The translations under genes and the position numbers were made by a program. From JBIYSM02 sp044759095 (GTDB taxonomy: Bacteria > Bacillota > Bacilli > Brevibacillales > Brevibacillaceae), in assembly GCF_044759095.2 (NCBI RefSeq), contig NZ_JBIYSM020000001.1:62001-126000 (forward strand): DNA of 64,000 nt, read 5' to 3'. Shown here piece after piece: positions 30,786 to 39,624 of this stretch. Below the pieces are notes generated by a model. That model had not been told where the DNA came from, did no database searches, and saw only the letters and a program-made list of their open reading frames with translations. Numbering within the stretch: position 1 is the stretch's first letter; each line of letters begins with the position of its first letter.

Positions 30786-31724
30786 GTGCTTAACTATGTC
30801 ATCAGGCGACTATTGTTTTTGCTTCCGGTATTATTCTTCGTCTCCGTTCTTATCTTTGGTTTGTCTCATCTGGCTCCGGGCGATCCCGCGTTAATTATGG
30901 TTGGAGGTAAGCAAACGTCACCAGAAGTTCTTGAAAATATCAGAGAGAAGTACCATTTGAACGAACCCATATGGAAGCAGTACATTTACTGGCTCGGAGA
31001 TGCGCTGCATGGCAACCTGGGCGAGAGCTTTAAACAGAAGCAGCCGGTTTGGGATATGATCGTCGAACGATTGCCGCTTACCTTGCAACTGGTGATCATG
31101 AGTACGTGCATCACCTTGTTATTTGCCGTACCGTTTGGGATTGCGGCCGCTGTCAAAAAAAATACGTGGGTTGATTACGTCATGTCCCTGTTCGCGTTAG
31201 CCGGCGTTTCTTCCCCGATCTTTTTTACAGGCGTGTTGGCCGTCCTCCTTTTTTCATACAAATTGGACTTACTTCCCGCTTTTGGCACAGGGGATAACTT
31301 TATAGAAAATCTGAAATATATGTTCCTGCCTTCCCTCGCCCTGGGAATCAACATGATTGCGCTAAGTTCGCGGATTACAAGAAGCGGGATGATCGAAGTC
31401 CTGCAAACGAACTATATCCAGACAGCCATCGCAAAAGGGATACCGAAGCGGACGATCATCTTTAAACATGCATTGCGCAATGCGTTGATTCCGCTCCTTA
31501 CGGTAACCGGATTGCAAGTAGGCTTTTTAATGGTGGGAACGGTCCTGGTAGAATACACGTTTGGCATCGGCGGACTGGGGAGCCTCATCGTTCACGGGGT
31601 GCAAAGCAGCGACTATCCGGTTGTTCAAGGCACGACATTGTTTATGGTAGTGGTATTCCTTTTGATCAATTTGCTGGTAGACGTGCTATACGCGGTGATT
31701 GACCCCAGAATTCGTTATTCGTAA
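30786..31724 (+). CDS. Peptide ABC transporter permease (DppB family)
   Basis: 312 residues with six membrane helices. N-terminus YVIRRLLFLLPVLFFVSVLIF and the LAPGDPA motif are typical of DppB/OppB; the cytoplasmic EAA loop is NYIQTAIAKGIPKRTIIFKHALRNA, and it ends DVLYAVIDPRIRY. It should form the channel with the DppC-like protein. GTG at 30786 follows TGAGGTGACGCAA; an upstream start would add residues without family match. It lies 12 bases before the next permease gene. Confidence 0.9.
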   Translation: MLNYVIRRLLFLLPVLFFVSVLIFGLSHLAPGDPALIMVGGKQTSPEVLENIREKYHLNEPIWKQYIYWLGDALHGNLGESFKQKQPVWDMIVERLPLTLQLVIMSTCITLLFAVPFGIAAAVKKNTWVDYVMSLFALAGVSSPIFFTGVLAVLLFSYKLDLLPAFGTGDNFIENLKYMFLPSLALGINMIALSSRITRSGMIEVLQTNYIQTAIAKGIPKRTIIFKHALRNALIPLLTVTGLQVGFLMVGTVLVEYTFGIGGLGSLIVHGVQSSDYPVVQGTTLFMVVVFLLINLLVDVLYAVIDPRIRYS

Positions 31725-31736
31725 GGAGGGAGAGTT

Positions 31737-32627
31737 GTGGCACAAGTGGAAACAACGGTTTCGGCGGCTGCGCCTGTCCGAAAGCAAAAGCGGGGATCCA
31801 TCTTCAAGTCCTCCTTTTTTAAGAATCGCTTGGCTGTAGCTGCCGGTGTGGTTATCGTTGTCATAGTATTCATGGCCTTGTTGGCCCCGTTTCTAGCACC
31901 TTATGATCCAGACAGCAGTGACTTGGCGAAATCGCTGCAAGGGCCGTCCGGGGATCATCTCCTCGGTACGGACAAACAGGGGCGAGACATTTTGAGCCGT
32001 GTGATTTACGGCGCGAGAACAACGATGCTCGGCTCCGTCTTTGTTGTCTTGATTTCACTGATCATTGGCGTGCCGCTCGGCCTGATTGCCGGTTATTACG
32101 GAGGAAAGATAGACAGTCTCATTATGCGTGCGTGGGATGTCTTACTGGCATTTCCCGCTCTTTTGCTGGCGTTGCTGATCGTAGCCGTATACGGACGGGG
32201 GCTGGAGAATGCGATCATCGCGCTGGGTGTGGTCTACGTCCCCATGATCTCACGGATAGTCCGATCCGTCACGCTGGTGGAAAAGTCGCAAACGTATGTA
32301 GAAGCAGCCAAAACACTGGGAATGTCCAACCTTCGCATCATCTTCCGGCATATTCTTCCAAACTGCATGTCTCCCATACTTGTCCAAGCTACAATTGATT
32401 TGGCTTATGCTATTCTAGACTTAGCGGCGATGAGTTTCCTGGGGCTAGGCGTGCAGCCGCCGATGGCGGATTGGGGAGCCATGTTAGCGGAAGCAAGAGA
32501 GTATCTGCTGATTGCTCCTCATGCGGCCCTGGCTTCCGGATTCGCCATTATGATCACAGTTATATCCTTTAATTTATTTGGTGACGGCTTGCAGGCCCAC
32601 TTTGATCCGAAGCAAAGGAAGGTATAG
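31737..32627 (+). CDS. Peptide ABC transporter permease (DppC family)
   Basis: 296 residues. It opens with a cytoplasmic polar stretch, then a membrane helix AVAAGVVIVVIVFMALLAPF and the DppC motif LLGTDKQGRDILSRVIYGAR. The EAA loop is YVEAAKTLGMSNLRIIFRHI, and it ends SFNLFGDGLQAHFDPKQRK. Partner of the DppB-like permease. GTG start behind AAGGAGGGAGAGTT. The kinase gene follows after 21 bases. Confidence 0.92.
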   Translation: MAQVETTVSAAAPVRKQKRGSIFKSSFFKNRLAVAAGVVIVVIVFMALLAPFLAPYDPDSSDLAKSLQGPSGDHLLGTDKQGRDILSRVIYGARTTMLGSVFVVLISLIIGVPLGLIAGYYGGKIDSLIMRAWDVLLAFPALLLALLIVAVYGRGLENAIIALGVVYVPMISRIVRSVTLVEKSQTYVEAAKTLGMSNLRIIFRHILPNCMSPILVQATIDLAYAILDLAAMSFLGLGVQPPMADWGAMLAEAREYLLIAPHAALASGFAIMITVISFNLFGDGLQAHFDPKQRKV

Positions 32628-32648
32628 CTGTAAAAGAGGTTGTGCAGC

Positions 32649-33422
32649 ATGATTCTATCGGCTACATCATTTACCTTTATGATTGTTTTTGGGATTGTTG
32701 GCGGGGTAGTCAGTCTGACGACGATCGTTTCTTTGCTCATCTCCGAGAAAGAAAAAGAATACTTGCGGGCGGAGCAGCGGCAAACGGAATTGGAAGGTCT
32801 GTTGAGAGAAATCCGTTTTCATCACCTTTCATCCCAAATCCAGCCCCATTTTCTGTTCAATTCCTTAAACGCCGTCTCTTCCTTAATCAGGATCGGAAAA
32901 CATGAAGAAGCGGTAGAAGCGACCTATGTCATCTCTTCCCTGCTGCGTTATTCGCTGCGCAGCACGGAAGAATTGGTCGACCTGGAAGAAGAGCTGTTTC
33001 ATGTCACCCAGTTCCTGAAAATCCAACAACTGCGCTTCGGCAAACGACTGGATTGGGAGATTCAGATGGATGAGCCAAGCAAGCGGGTGAAAATTCCGTT
33101 GTTGATGATTCAGCCTCTTGTGGAAAATGCATGCAAATATGGCATTGAACCGAAAATGGATGGAGGAAAGATCAGGATCATCGCCACGTCCGGGGATGAA
33201 GGCCTGCAGATCAAGATTATCGATGACGGTCTCGGGATCAGTCCGGAAATTGTCGAAGAGTTTAACCGCTGGAAAGAGCGAGAGCAGGCAACCGTATATC
33301 TGGGAATCGGACTGAAAAATACGCAGCAACGCTTGCGCCACTACTTTGGAGACAAGGGAGATTTGCACATTCAGGCTGCTTCCCCTGGCACAACATGTAC
33401 CATAACAATTCGGGAGGTTTGA
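32649..33422 (+). CDS. LytS/YesM-type sensor histidine kinase without its own sensor domain
   Basis: 257 residues. A single membrane helix (residues about 8-30, FTFMIVFGIVGGVVSLTTIV) is followed by a short linker helix and directly by the His_kinase domain. The H-box is QIQPHFLFNSL with His67, the N-box is PLVENACKYGI, and the G-box is DDGLGI. There is no extracellular sensor, PAS, GAF or HAMP domain, so it may sense through a membrane partner. The response regulator gene follows after 2 bases, and the unknown polytopic protein after that. ATG behind AGAGGTTGTGCAGC. Confidence 0.9.
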   Translation: MILSATSFTFMIVFGIVGGVVSLTTIVSLLISEKEKEYLRAEQRQTELEGLLREIRFHHLSSQIQPHFLFNSLNAVSSLIRIGKHEEAVEATYVISSLLRYSLRSTEELVDLEEELFHVTQFLKIQQLRFGKRLDWEIQMDEPSKRVKIPLLMIQPLVENACKYGIEPKMDGGKIRIIATSGDEGLQIKIIDDGLGISPEIVEEFNRWKEREQATVYLGIGLKNTQQRLRHYFGDKGDLHIQAASPGTTCTITIREV

Positions 33423-33424
33423 CA

Positions 33425-34486
33425 ATGAGGGTATTACTGGTAGATGATGAACCGCTCGAGCTGTTAAACCTAAGGGAACTGTTAATGAACAATCAACATC
33501 CGTATTCCGTACGGATGGCCGAAAACGGGATGGATGCGATTCAACAGCTGGAGCAAGAATCGGCGGATCTTGTTTTTCTGGATATACACATGCCGGGAAT
33601 GGACGGCTTGATGGTATTAAAAAAAATCAAGCAAACGTGGCCGGATACGGAAGTAGCAATGGTATCGGCATATGACAAATTCGCCTATGCCAAAGAAGCG
33701 CTGGAATGCGAAGCGACTTCCTATCTGTTGAAACCGTTTAGCACCACTGAGTTTTATACAACATTGGCCAAGATGAAAGAACGATGGACGACCAGAAAGA
33801 AAGTAAATCCGCTCGTCAAGCAGTCATTGATCGAAAAAAGCATATTCAAAACGGGGGGTATCCGTGACGCCGATTCATGGCGGGCCGAGTTTGGATTTGT
33901 TCCCGATGTGATCGTTGCCGTGCAGTGTGCCTATTCGAGCTGGCCGTCCATCTTTGAGAAGCATATCGGCAGGCTAAAAGGGTTTTTGACCCCGGAACCG
34001 GTCGGCGATGTTCACGTTTACTTGACGTGTTCCCTGCAGCTGAAAGAGTTGTATGAGGGATTGATGCGCGTGGAGTCGGAAATAAAAGATCGTTTTTATT
34101 ACGGCGTGGGTGTCTCAGCCGATTTGAGCGAGGCCTATCTCACGGCACACCAGCAAATGCACGAAAAGGACCAGTCCGTCGTAAAGCAATGCTTGCGCTA
34201 TCTTCATGAGAACTACGCATTACCATTAACTTTGGCAGATGTGGCCAAAGCTGTCCACGTGAGTCCTTCTCATCTGAATCGGCTGTTAAAAAAGGAAGTT
34301 GGCGTTACGTTTGTCGATATTCTCACCTCTGTGCGCATCGAAAAAGCGAAAGAGCTGTTAAAGAAAAACTACAGCATCGAGGCTGTCTCCACGATGACGG
34401 GCTTTAACAGTTCCAACTATTTCGCCGTCAGTTTCAAAAAGGCAACAGGCGTATCGCCGCGGACGTACCGGAGTGAGGTAGGATGA
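33425..34486 (+). CDS. AraC-type response regulator
   Basis: 353 residues. The receiver domain has DDE at 7-9, phospho-acceptor Asp53 in LDIHMPGMDG and Lys in LLKPFST. A middle region of about 110 residues is unlike known domains. The C-terminal AraC DNA-binding domain runs from LRYLHENYALPLTLADVAKA through SPSHLNRLLKKEVG to VSTMTGFNSSNYFAVSFKKA and the closing GVSPRTYR. It should be phosphorylated by the adjacent LytS-type kinase and control this cluster. ATG at 33425 behind GGGAGGTTTGAC. Its stop overlaps the next start (ATGA). Confidence 0.92.
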   Translation: MRVLLVDDEPLELLNLRELLMNNQHPYSVRMAENGMDAIQQLEQESADLVFLDIHMPGMDGLMVLKKIKQTWPDTEVAMVSAYDKFAYAKEALECEATSYLLKPFSTTEFYTTLAKMKERWTTRKKVNPLVKQSLIEKSIFKTGGIRDADSWRAEFGFVPDVIVAVQCAYSSWPSIFEKHIGRLKGFLTPEPVGDVHVYLTCSLQLKELYEGLMRVESEIKDRFYYGVGVSADLSEAYLTAHQQMHEKDQSVVKQCLRYLHENYALPLTLADVAKAVHVSPSHLNRLLKKEVGVTFVDILTSVRIEKAKELLKKNYSIEAVSTMTGFNSSNYFAVSFKKATGVSPRTYRSEVG

Positions 34487-35625
34487 CGCAGGGAGTGGGC
34501 ACCCAGATTATCTTTGTCCTGATTTCCTGGTTTACCCCTGTCGTGTTTCTGATGGTGCCGCAAATCGCCTATGACTATGGCGTATTGGGAATTCTGGGAC
34601 TGGTCATCATGCAAGTGGCATCGTTCTATCTGTTTTTCTTTTGGCGGACAAGACTTGCAGCCCGACGGGTAGAAGAAGGGTTGCATCGATTGGTTCATTT
34701 TCTCTATTTAACCGAATCTGTCAGTTGTATGCTGCTGGCCGGAAAAATTGTCATCAGCCAATCGTTATGGATGGATTCGTTTTTCTTCTTCATGGTTCTC
34801 CTGATTGTTGTTTTCATGCTGTTGGGCTTCGCGAAAAACTGGTTTGTTAAATGGATTGCGGTCGGCGTGGTGGTCGTCGGAATGATCGCGTCGTTTCTCA
34901 TCCCAACCCTGGTTTATCTGAAAATCAGTATCCCGACCGTGTATTCCGGTCTCCATTTCCTGGCCACCGATATGTTGAAGCTGGATGTACAGCAAACGTG
35001 GCTGTTCATCCTGGTGCTCGGGATTAGCATACTTGTCCATCACTACTTGTTTTACATGTATGGGGGCGTCAGCCAAATCAGGACGCCAAAAAGCTTTCTT
35101 TCTTATTTGCTCGCCTCCGTGCTGTTTGCCTTTGTGCCGATTTCACTAGGTTCCCTGTCGTTTGTGGCCAAAGCACAAGCGATTTGGCCGGAGCTGACCG
35201 ATCACGTCAGCCTGCAGGTCATCGAACAATTTGGCGGGCAGTTTGGAAAATCACTGTTTTTGATGGCGCTGGTCGTTACGATTATCTATGAAATCTTTCG
35301 CGTAAAGCGTTCATACAGCGATTTTCACCAATCCTATCCCAAATCGCTAGCCCTGCTGCCGATCCCGCTGGCCATCGTGTTCACTTCTCATGTCACGCTG
35401 CTTGATGTGGTGACCTCCTTTTGTTTGCTGTGGGGACCGCTGTTGCCTGTGTTGCTGTGGGCAAAAGGGAGCAGGACGAGAATGTTTATCGCATTCGGAT
35501 TGGGCGCAGCCGCCGGCATCGGATTTGCCCTGTATGGAGATGTCTTGACAGGTGTATTGTACGGTACCTGTCTGTCAGGTGTATTGCTAGTTCCTTGGTT
35601 GAAATGGCTTTATCCCAAAACGTAG
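34483..35625 (+). CDS. Unrecognised polytopic membrane protein inside the peptide-transporter cluster
   Basis: 380 residues with roughly ten to twelve hydrophobic helices, starting IIFVLISWFTPVVFLMV and ending YGTCLSGVLLVPWLKWLY. The order of long helices, the loop FVAKAQAIWPELTD and the glycine-rich late helix FGLGAAAGIGFALYGD vaguely recall sodium:solute symporters, but no diagnostic motif is present and I do not assign it. The ATG overlaps the regulator stop (ATGA), so it is coupled to the two-component genes, and the ATPase gene follows after 14 bases. It could be a second transporter, or the sensor partner of the kinase that has no sensor domain. Confidence 0.7.
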   Translation: MTQGVGTQIIFVLISWFTPVVFLMVPQIAYDYGVLGILGLVIMQVASFYLFFFWRTRLAARRVEEGLHRLVHFLYLTESVSCMLLAGKIVISQSLWMDSFFFFMVLLIVVFMLLGFAKNWFVKWIAVGVVVVGMIASFLIPTLVYLKISIPTVYSGLHFLATDMLKLDVQQTWLFILVLGISILVHHYLFYMYGGVSQIRTPKSFLSYLLASVLFAFVPISLGSLSFVAKAQAIWPELTDHVSLQVIEQFGGQFGKSLFLMALVVTIIYEIFRVKRSYSDFHQSYPKSLALLPIPLAIVFTSHVTLLDVVTSFCLLWGPLLPVLLWAKGSRTRMFIAFGLGAAAGIGFALYGDVLTGVLYGTCLSGVLLVPWLKWLYPKT

Positions 35626-35639
35626 CTGGGGGGGTAAAA

Positions 35640-36626
35640 ATGGAAAATCTTCTGGAGGTACGCAACTTATCTACAACATTTAAGACGGAACGCGGGATCG
35701 CGCATGCCGTTCGTTTCGTCAACTTCTCGATAAAACCAGGGGAAACGATGGGGTTGGTCGGAGAAAGCGGCAGCGGCAAAAGCGTGACGGCAAAATCGAT
35801 CATGCGGCTCATCGATCCCGTACGTGGACAGGTATCCGGTGAAATCATCCTGGGCGGTCGCAATGTATTGAACTTGAAAGAAAAAGAGATGGAGCATATA
35901 AGAGGCAATGTCGTCTCCATGATTTTTCAAGATCCGATGACCTCATTGAATCCGCTCATTCCGGTGGGAGAGCAGATTGCCGAGATGTTTCGTTTTCATA
36001 AGCAGATGAGCAAACAGGCTGCCAGACAGGCAACGCTCGAATTATTGCGCCATATCGCCATTCCTTCCCCGGAAAAGCGTTACAGCCAATACCCGCATGA
36101 GTTTAGCGGCGGCATGCTGCAGCGGTTGATGATTGCCATCGCACTGTCCTGTAAACCGCAGCTGCTGATCGCAGATGAACCGACAACTGCCCTTGACGTG
36201 ACTATACAAGCGCAAATCTTGCGTCTTATGAAAAATCTGCAAAAAGAGTTCGGTATGGCTATTCTTATGATTACCCATGACCTTGGCGTGGTAGCGGAGG
36301 TGTGTGACAAGATCTCGGTGATGTACGCCGGGGAAATCGTAGAGAGCAGCGACGTGGAGACGATCTTTGCTTCCCCTTCCCATCCGTACACGTTGGGTCT
36401 GATGGGTTCCATTCCTAAGCTGGGAGCAAATGAAAAAAAGCTGCGTTCCATCGAAGGAGCGCCGCCTGACCTCTCTCTCGCCATAAAGGGATGTGCCTTT
36501 GCCGAACGATGTCCGTTCCGCACCGCCACTTGTTTGGAGAAAAAGCCGCAACTGCAAGAGGTCAAGGCAGGGCATTTCGTCTCCTGTCACCATTGGAACG
36601 AACTGGAAAAGGAGGCTTCAGCATGA
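35640..36626 (+). CDS. Peptide ABC transporter ATPase (DppD family)
   Basis: 328 residues. Walker A is GESGSGKSV, the Q-loop is in MIFQDPMTSLNPL, the signature is FSGGMLQRL, Walker B is LLIADEPTTALD, and the switch His is in ITHD. The C-terminal oligopeptide-transporter extension carries a CxFxxRC-like metal cluster motif: CAFAERCPF with C and C nearby. It hydrolyses ATP for the permease pair. ATG at 35640 behind CTGGGGGGGTAAAA. The stop overlaps the next ATG by four bases. Confidence 0.93.
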   Translation: MENLLEVRNLSTTFKTERGIAHAVRFVNFSIKPGETMGLVGESGSGKSVTAKSIMRLIDPVRGQVSGEIILGGRNVLNLKEKEMEHIRGNVVSMIFQDPMTSLNPLIPVGEQIAEMFRFHKQMSKQAARQATLELLRHIAIPSPEKRYSQYPHEFSGGMLQRLMIAIALSCKPQLLIADEPTTALDVTIQAQILRLMKNLQKEFGMAILMITHDLGVVAEVCDKISVMYAGEIVESSDVETIFASPSHPYTLGLMGSIPKLGANEKKLRSIEGAPPDLSLAIKGCAFAERCPFRTATCLEKKPQLQEVKAGHFVSCHHWNELEKEASA

Positions 36627-37594
36627 GCGGAGACATCCTGAAGGTAGAAGAATTAACCAAGTATTTTCCGGCGGGCAAGCGAAACCTTCTGGGCAAGCAG
36701 AGTCAATTGTTAAAAGCGGTCGATGGTGTGTCTTTCAGCATTCGCAAGGGGGAGATCTTCGGCCTCGTGGGTGAGAGCGGGTGCGGCAAGTCTACGTTGG
36801 GCCGCTGCGTGCTGCGTATTATCGAACCTACTTCCGGCCGGATTCACTTTGATGGTGAAGACATTACAAATGTAGATGCAAGACAATTAAAACAATTGCG
36901 GCGAAAGATGCAGATGATCTTTCAAAATCCCTATTCTTCCCTAAATCCGCGCCTAACGATCAGGCAAACGTTTATGGAAGTGCTGCGAGTGCACCGATTG
37001 GCAGCCGGCAGGGAGTCGGAACGAATCGGTGAATTGCTGGAGTTGGTCGGTCTGCCGAAAGATTCGGTTGATCGCCATCCCCACGAGTTCAGCGGAGGCC
37101 AACTGCAGCGGATCGTGATCGCCCGTTCCCTGTTGGTGGAGCCTATGTTTATCATGGCAGACGAACCAGTATCCGCGCTTGATGTTTCCGTGCAAGCGCA
37201 AATTCTCAATCTGATCGGCAAGCTGAAAGAAGAGTTGGGGCTTACGATGCTGTTTGTCGCCCATGATTTAAGTGTTGTGGAACACATCAGCGACCGTGTC
37301 GGCGTGATGTATTTGGGACAAATCGTCGAGCTGGCTGACGTTGATGAATTATACCAGCACACCTTGCACCCGTACACCAAAGCGTTAATGTCAGCCATTC
37401 CGGTTCCTGATCCGAAGCGAAAAGGCGAAAAAGTGATTCTGGAAGGGGATATCCCAAGCCCGATTGACCTTCCGCAAGGTTGCCGCTTTGCCAGCCGCTG
37501 CAGCGAGTGCATGGATCGCTGCCGGATGGAGATGCCTTCTTTGAAAGAAGTCAGTCCGGGCCACTACGTGGCTTGTCATCTATATGACCAATAA
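36623..37594 (+). CDS. Peptide ABC transporter ATPase (DppF/OppF family)
   Basis: 323 residues. The YFPAGKRNLLGKQSQLLKAV start is typical of DppF/OppF. Walker A is GESGCGKST, the Q-loop is in MIFQNPYSSLNPR, the signature is FSGGQLQRI, Walker B is FIMADEPVSALD, and the switch His is in VAHDLSV. It ends with the oligo-HPY extension GCRFASRCSECMDRC. It forms an ATPase pair with the DppD-like protein. ATG at 36623 overlaps the upstream TGA; AAGGAGGCTTCAGC is the ribosome binding site. Confidence 0.93.
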   Translation: MSGDILKVEELTKYFPAGKRNLLGKQSQLLKAVDGVSFSIRKGEIFGLVGESGCGKSTLGRCVLRIIEPTSGRIHFDGEDITNVDARQLKQLRRKMQMIFQNPYSSLNPRLTIRQTFMEVLRVHRLAAGRESERIGELLELVGLPKDSVDRHPHEFSGGQLQRIVIARSLLVEPMFIMADEPVSALDVSVQAQILNLIGKLKEELGLTMLFVAHDLSVVEHISDRVGVMYLGQIVELADVDELYQHTLHPYTKALMSAIPVPDPKRKGEKVILEGDIPSPIDLPQGCRFASRCSECMDRCRMEMPSLKEVSPGHYVACHLYDQ

Positions 37595-37616
37595 ATGAGC
37601 TGGAGGTGTGTTGACT

Positions 37617-38702
37617 GTGGCTTATCGTCTGCTGCCTATGACGCGACTCGGTCTCGTCCCCTATCAAAGCAAATTGTCCAAACTGTTTCAGCAGGTGAAC
37701 CGCCTATTGCGTGAAGGTGGGAAGGTGTATCAGGTTCAGCAAAAGTGTTTCGTAAAAACGGAGCGATTTCCGGAAGGACATTATCTCTTTCCCGGGAGTT
37801 TGCTGGTAGAAAGCGAAACGCAATTGACCGATTGTGTCACCGATCTCGTGGAGGGGGGCATTGAGCCGTATATCGCACCCCTTTGTCTTAAACGAAAAAT
37901 TGCCTTTCTCAATGGCAAAAATTGCGCAGCTTTTTGTTCCGAACCGTTTTTTGCGTTTTTTGCCGCCTATGGGCTGGATGTGGATGAAATCAGCGATCAG
38001 CAGGTCCGTGACGGTGTGCTCAAGGATTATGACCTGTTGATTGTACCTGGCGGACCAGATGCCGGCGAGTCGTATTACGAGGGGCTGGGCGAACAAGGGT
38101 ACGACCAGATCCGATCCTTTGTGGAAGCCGGCGGCGGTTATTTGGGATCTTGTGCGGGCAGCTATTTTCCGTTATCGGCCCCGGTAGGTTCGGCGGCCGG
38201 TAATGTCTGGTTAAACATGATTCCGGTGACGGATGTACAGGGGCTTGATTACTGGCGGACGGGTACAGGATTTGTGCGCATCCAGTTTAACGACACCACG
38301 CATCCTGTCACGTACGGTCTCGCTTTCGGAGTTCCCAGCACGCTGGACGTGATTTATTGGGAAGGACCGGCCTTTCAGCTGCTTGACGGCAACAACGTCA
38401 AAGTAATCGCCAGTTATCAGGACTTCCTCGCTTCCGGATGTGAACCGCCAAGCTGGGATATCGGCAGCAATGAGATTGCCGTGGAAGCGATGAAATGGCT
38501 CAATCCGCTCACCAGGGAAAGATTCGCCCGCCATTTGGAAGGCAAACCGGCGATCATTGAAGCGGAATACGGCCGCGGAAAAATGATTTTGCTTTCCCCG
38601 CACGCGGAGTTCGGCACCTGCGGGGCTAGCCCGACAATGGAGGACAATCCCAATTATTTGCTGTTGATGAACAGTTTGTACTACTTATCAAGGGGGATGT
38701 AA
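37617..38702 (+). CDS. BPL_N / glutamine-amidotransferase-like protein
   Basis: About 361 residues. The core has the class I glutamine-amidotransferase-like fold: LLIVPGGPDAG, then a nucleophile elbow GGYLGSCAGSYF with Cys179, and a C-terminal His in SPHAEFG. This matches the BPL_N family (fold found at the N-terminus of eukaryotic biotin ligases). The activity of free-standing members is unknown; hydrolysis of an amide is plausible. No signal peptide. The start is uncertain: GTG 37617 or TTG 37611 after GGAGG. It follows the transporter ATPases by 22 bases and precedes an amidase and a peptidase, so the three may act on the imported compound. Confidence 0.75.
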   Translation: MAYRLLPMTRLGLVPYQSKLSKLFQQVNRLLREGGKVYQVQQKCFVKTERFPEGHYLFPGSLLVESETQLTDCVTDLVEGGIEPYIAPLCLKRKIAFLNGKNCAAFCSEPFFAFFAAYGLDVDEISDQQVRDGVLKDYDLLIVPGGPDAGESYYEGLGEQGYDQIRSFVEAGGGYLGSCAGSYFPLSAPVGSAAGNVWLNMIPVTDVQGLDYWRTGTGFVRIQFNDTTHPVTYGLAFGVPSTLDVIYWEGPAFQLLDGNNVKVIASYQDFLASGCEPPSWDIGSNEIAVEAMKWLNPLTRERFARHLEGKPAIIEAEYGRGKMILLSPHAEFGTCGASPTMEDNPNYLLLMNSLYYLSRGM

Positions 38703-38705
38703 GCA

Positions 38706-39602
38706 GTGGAACAACTGAAGTGCCAGCATTCTATTTATGCGTTTAGCCGCAACAACCCGCCCATCAAAACCGTCCGATCCGGAACGACGCTGCAAATTGA
38801 AACCTACGATTGCTTCACCAATCAGATTCAATCGGAGGATACTGCATTTACCTCGATCGACTGGGCGCAGATCAATCCGGCTACCGGTCCGATCTATGTG
38901 GAAGGAGCCATGCCTGGTGATGTGTTAAAAGTAAAAATCGAGCGCATTGAGATAGCCGACCAGGGTGTGATGGCCGTCGGACCCAAGCTGGGTGTGATGG
39001 GGCATCGCATCGAGGCATTTGAGGCGAAGATCATCCCGATTCGCAACAACAAAGCGATTTTTAACCATCTGGAGATTCCGCTGAATCCCATGATTGGCGT
39101 CATTGGTGTGGCGCCGGAACAAGGGGAAGTATCCTGTGGTACCCCCGGCGCTCATGGAGGCAATATGGACAACAAAATGATCACCGAGGGGGCAACCGTA
39201 TACTTTCCCGTATTTGTCGAGGGAGCGTTGTTTGCTTTAGGTGATCTGCATGCCGCAATGGGCGACGGGGAGATAGGCGTGTCCGGCATCGAGATCCCGG
39301 GTGTCGTAACCGTGACGTTAGAGGTTATAAAAGGAACTGCCCTGCGTCATCCGATGTTGGAAAACGACAGCGTGGTCACGACGATTGCTTCCGCTCCCAC
39401 GCTGGATGAGGCAGTAAAGATAGCCGTAGAAGAGATGGTTGATCGGATTGTTGCGGCTTCGGGCCTGCCGTTAAGCGAAATCACCATGCTGATGAGTGCG
39501 GTCGGCCAAACGCAAATCTGCCAAGTGGTGGACCCGCTCTTGACGGCAAGATTTGTGGTGCCCCAGTGGGTACTTCAGCAGCTGAACATTGCTATCATTT
39601 AA
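38706..39602 (+). CDS. Acetamidase/formamidase family protein
   Basis: 298 residues of the FmdA/AmdA family, which hydrolyse short amides to acid and ammonia with a metal. Visible family blocks: GPIYVEGAMPGDVLKVKI, GVIGVAPEQGEVSCGTPGAHGGNMDNK (metal and substrate region), LFALGDLHAAMGDGEIGVSGIE (with the conserved His and Glu), and a C-terminal ITMLMSAVGQTQICQVVDP. GTG start, 3 bases after the BPL_N gene, so the two are coupled. In this cluster it may trim an amide group from the imported molecule. Confidence 0.88.
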   Translation: MEQLKCQHSIYAFSRNNPPIKTVRSGTTLQIETYDCFTNQIQSEDTAFTSIDWAQINPATGPIYVEGAMPGDVLKVKIERIEIADQGVMAVGPKLGVMGHRIEAFEAKIIPIRNNKAIFNHLEIPLNPMIGVIGVAPEQGEVSCGTPGAHGGNMDNKMITEGATVYFPVFVEGALFALGDLHAAMGDGEIGVSGIEIPGVVTVTLEVIKGTALRHPMLENDSVVTTIASAPTLDEAVKIAVEEMVDRIVAASGLPLSEITMLMSAVGQTQICQVVDPLLTARFVVPQWVLQQLNIAII

Positions 39603-39624
39603 TTCGGGTGAGGAGGGAAATGAA

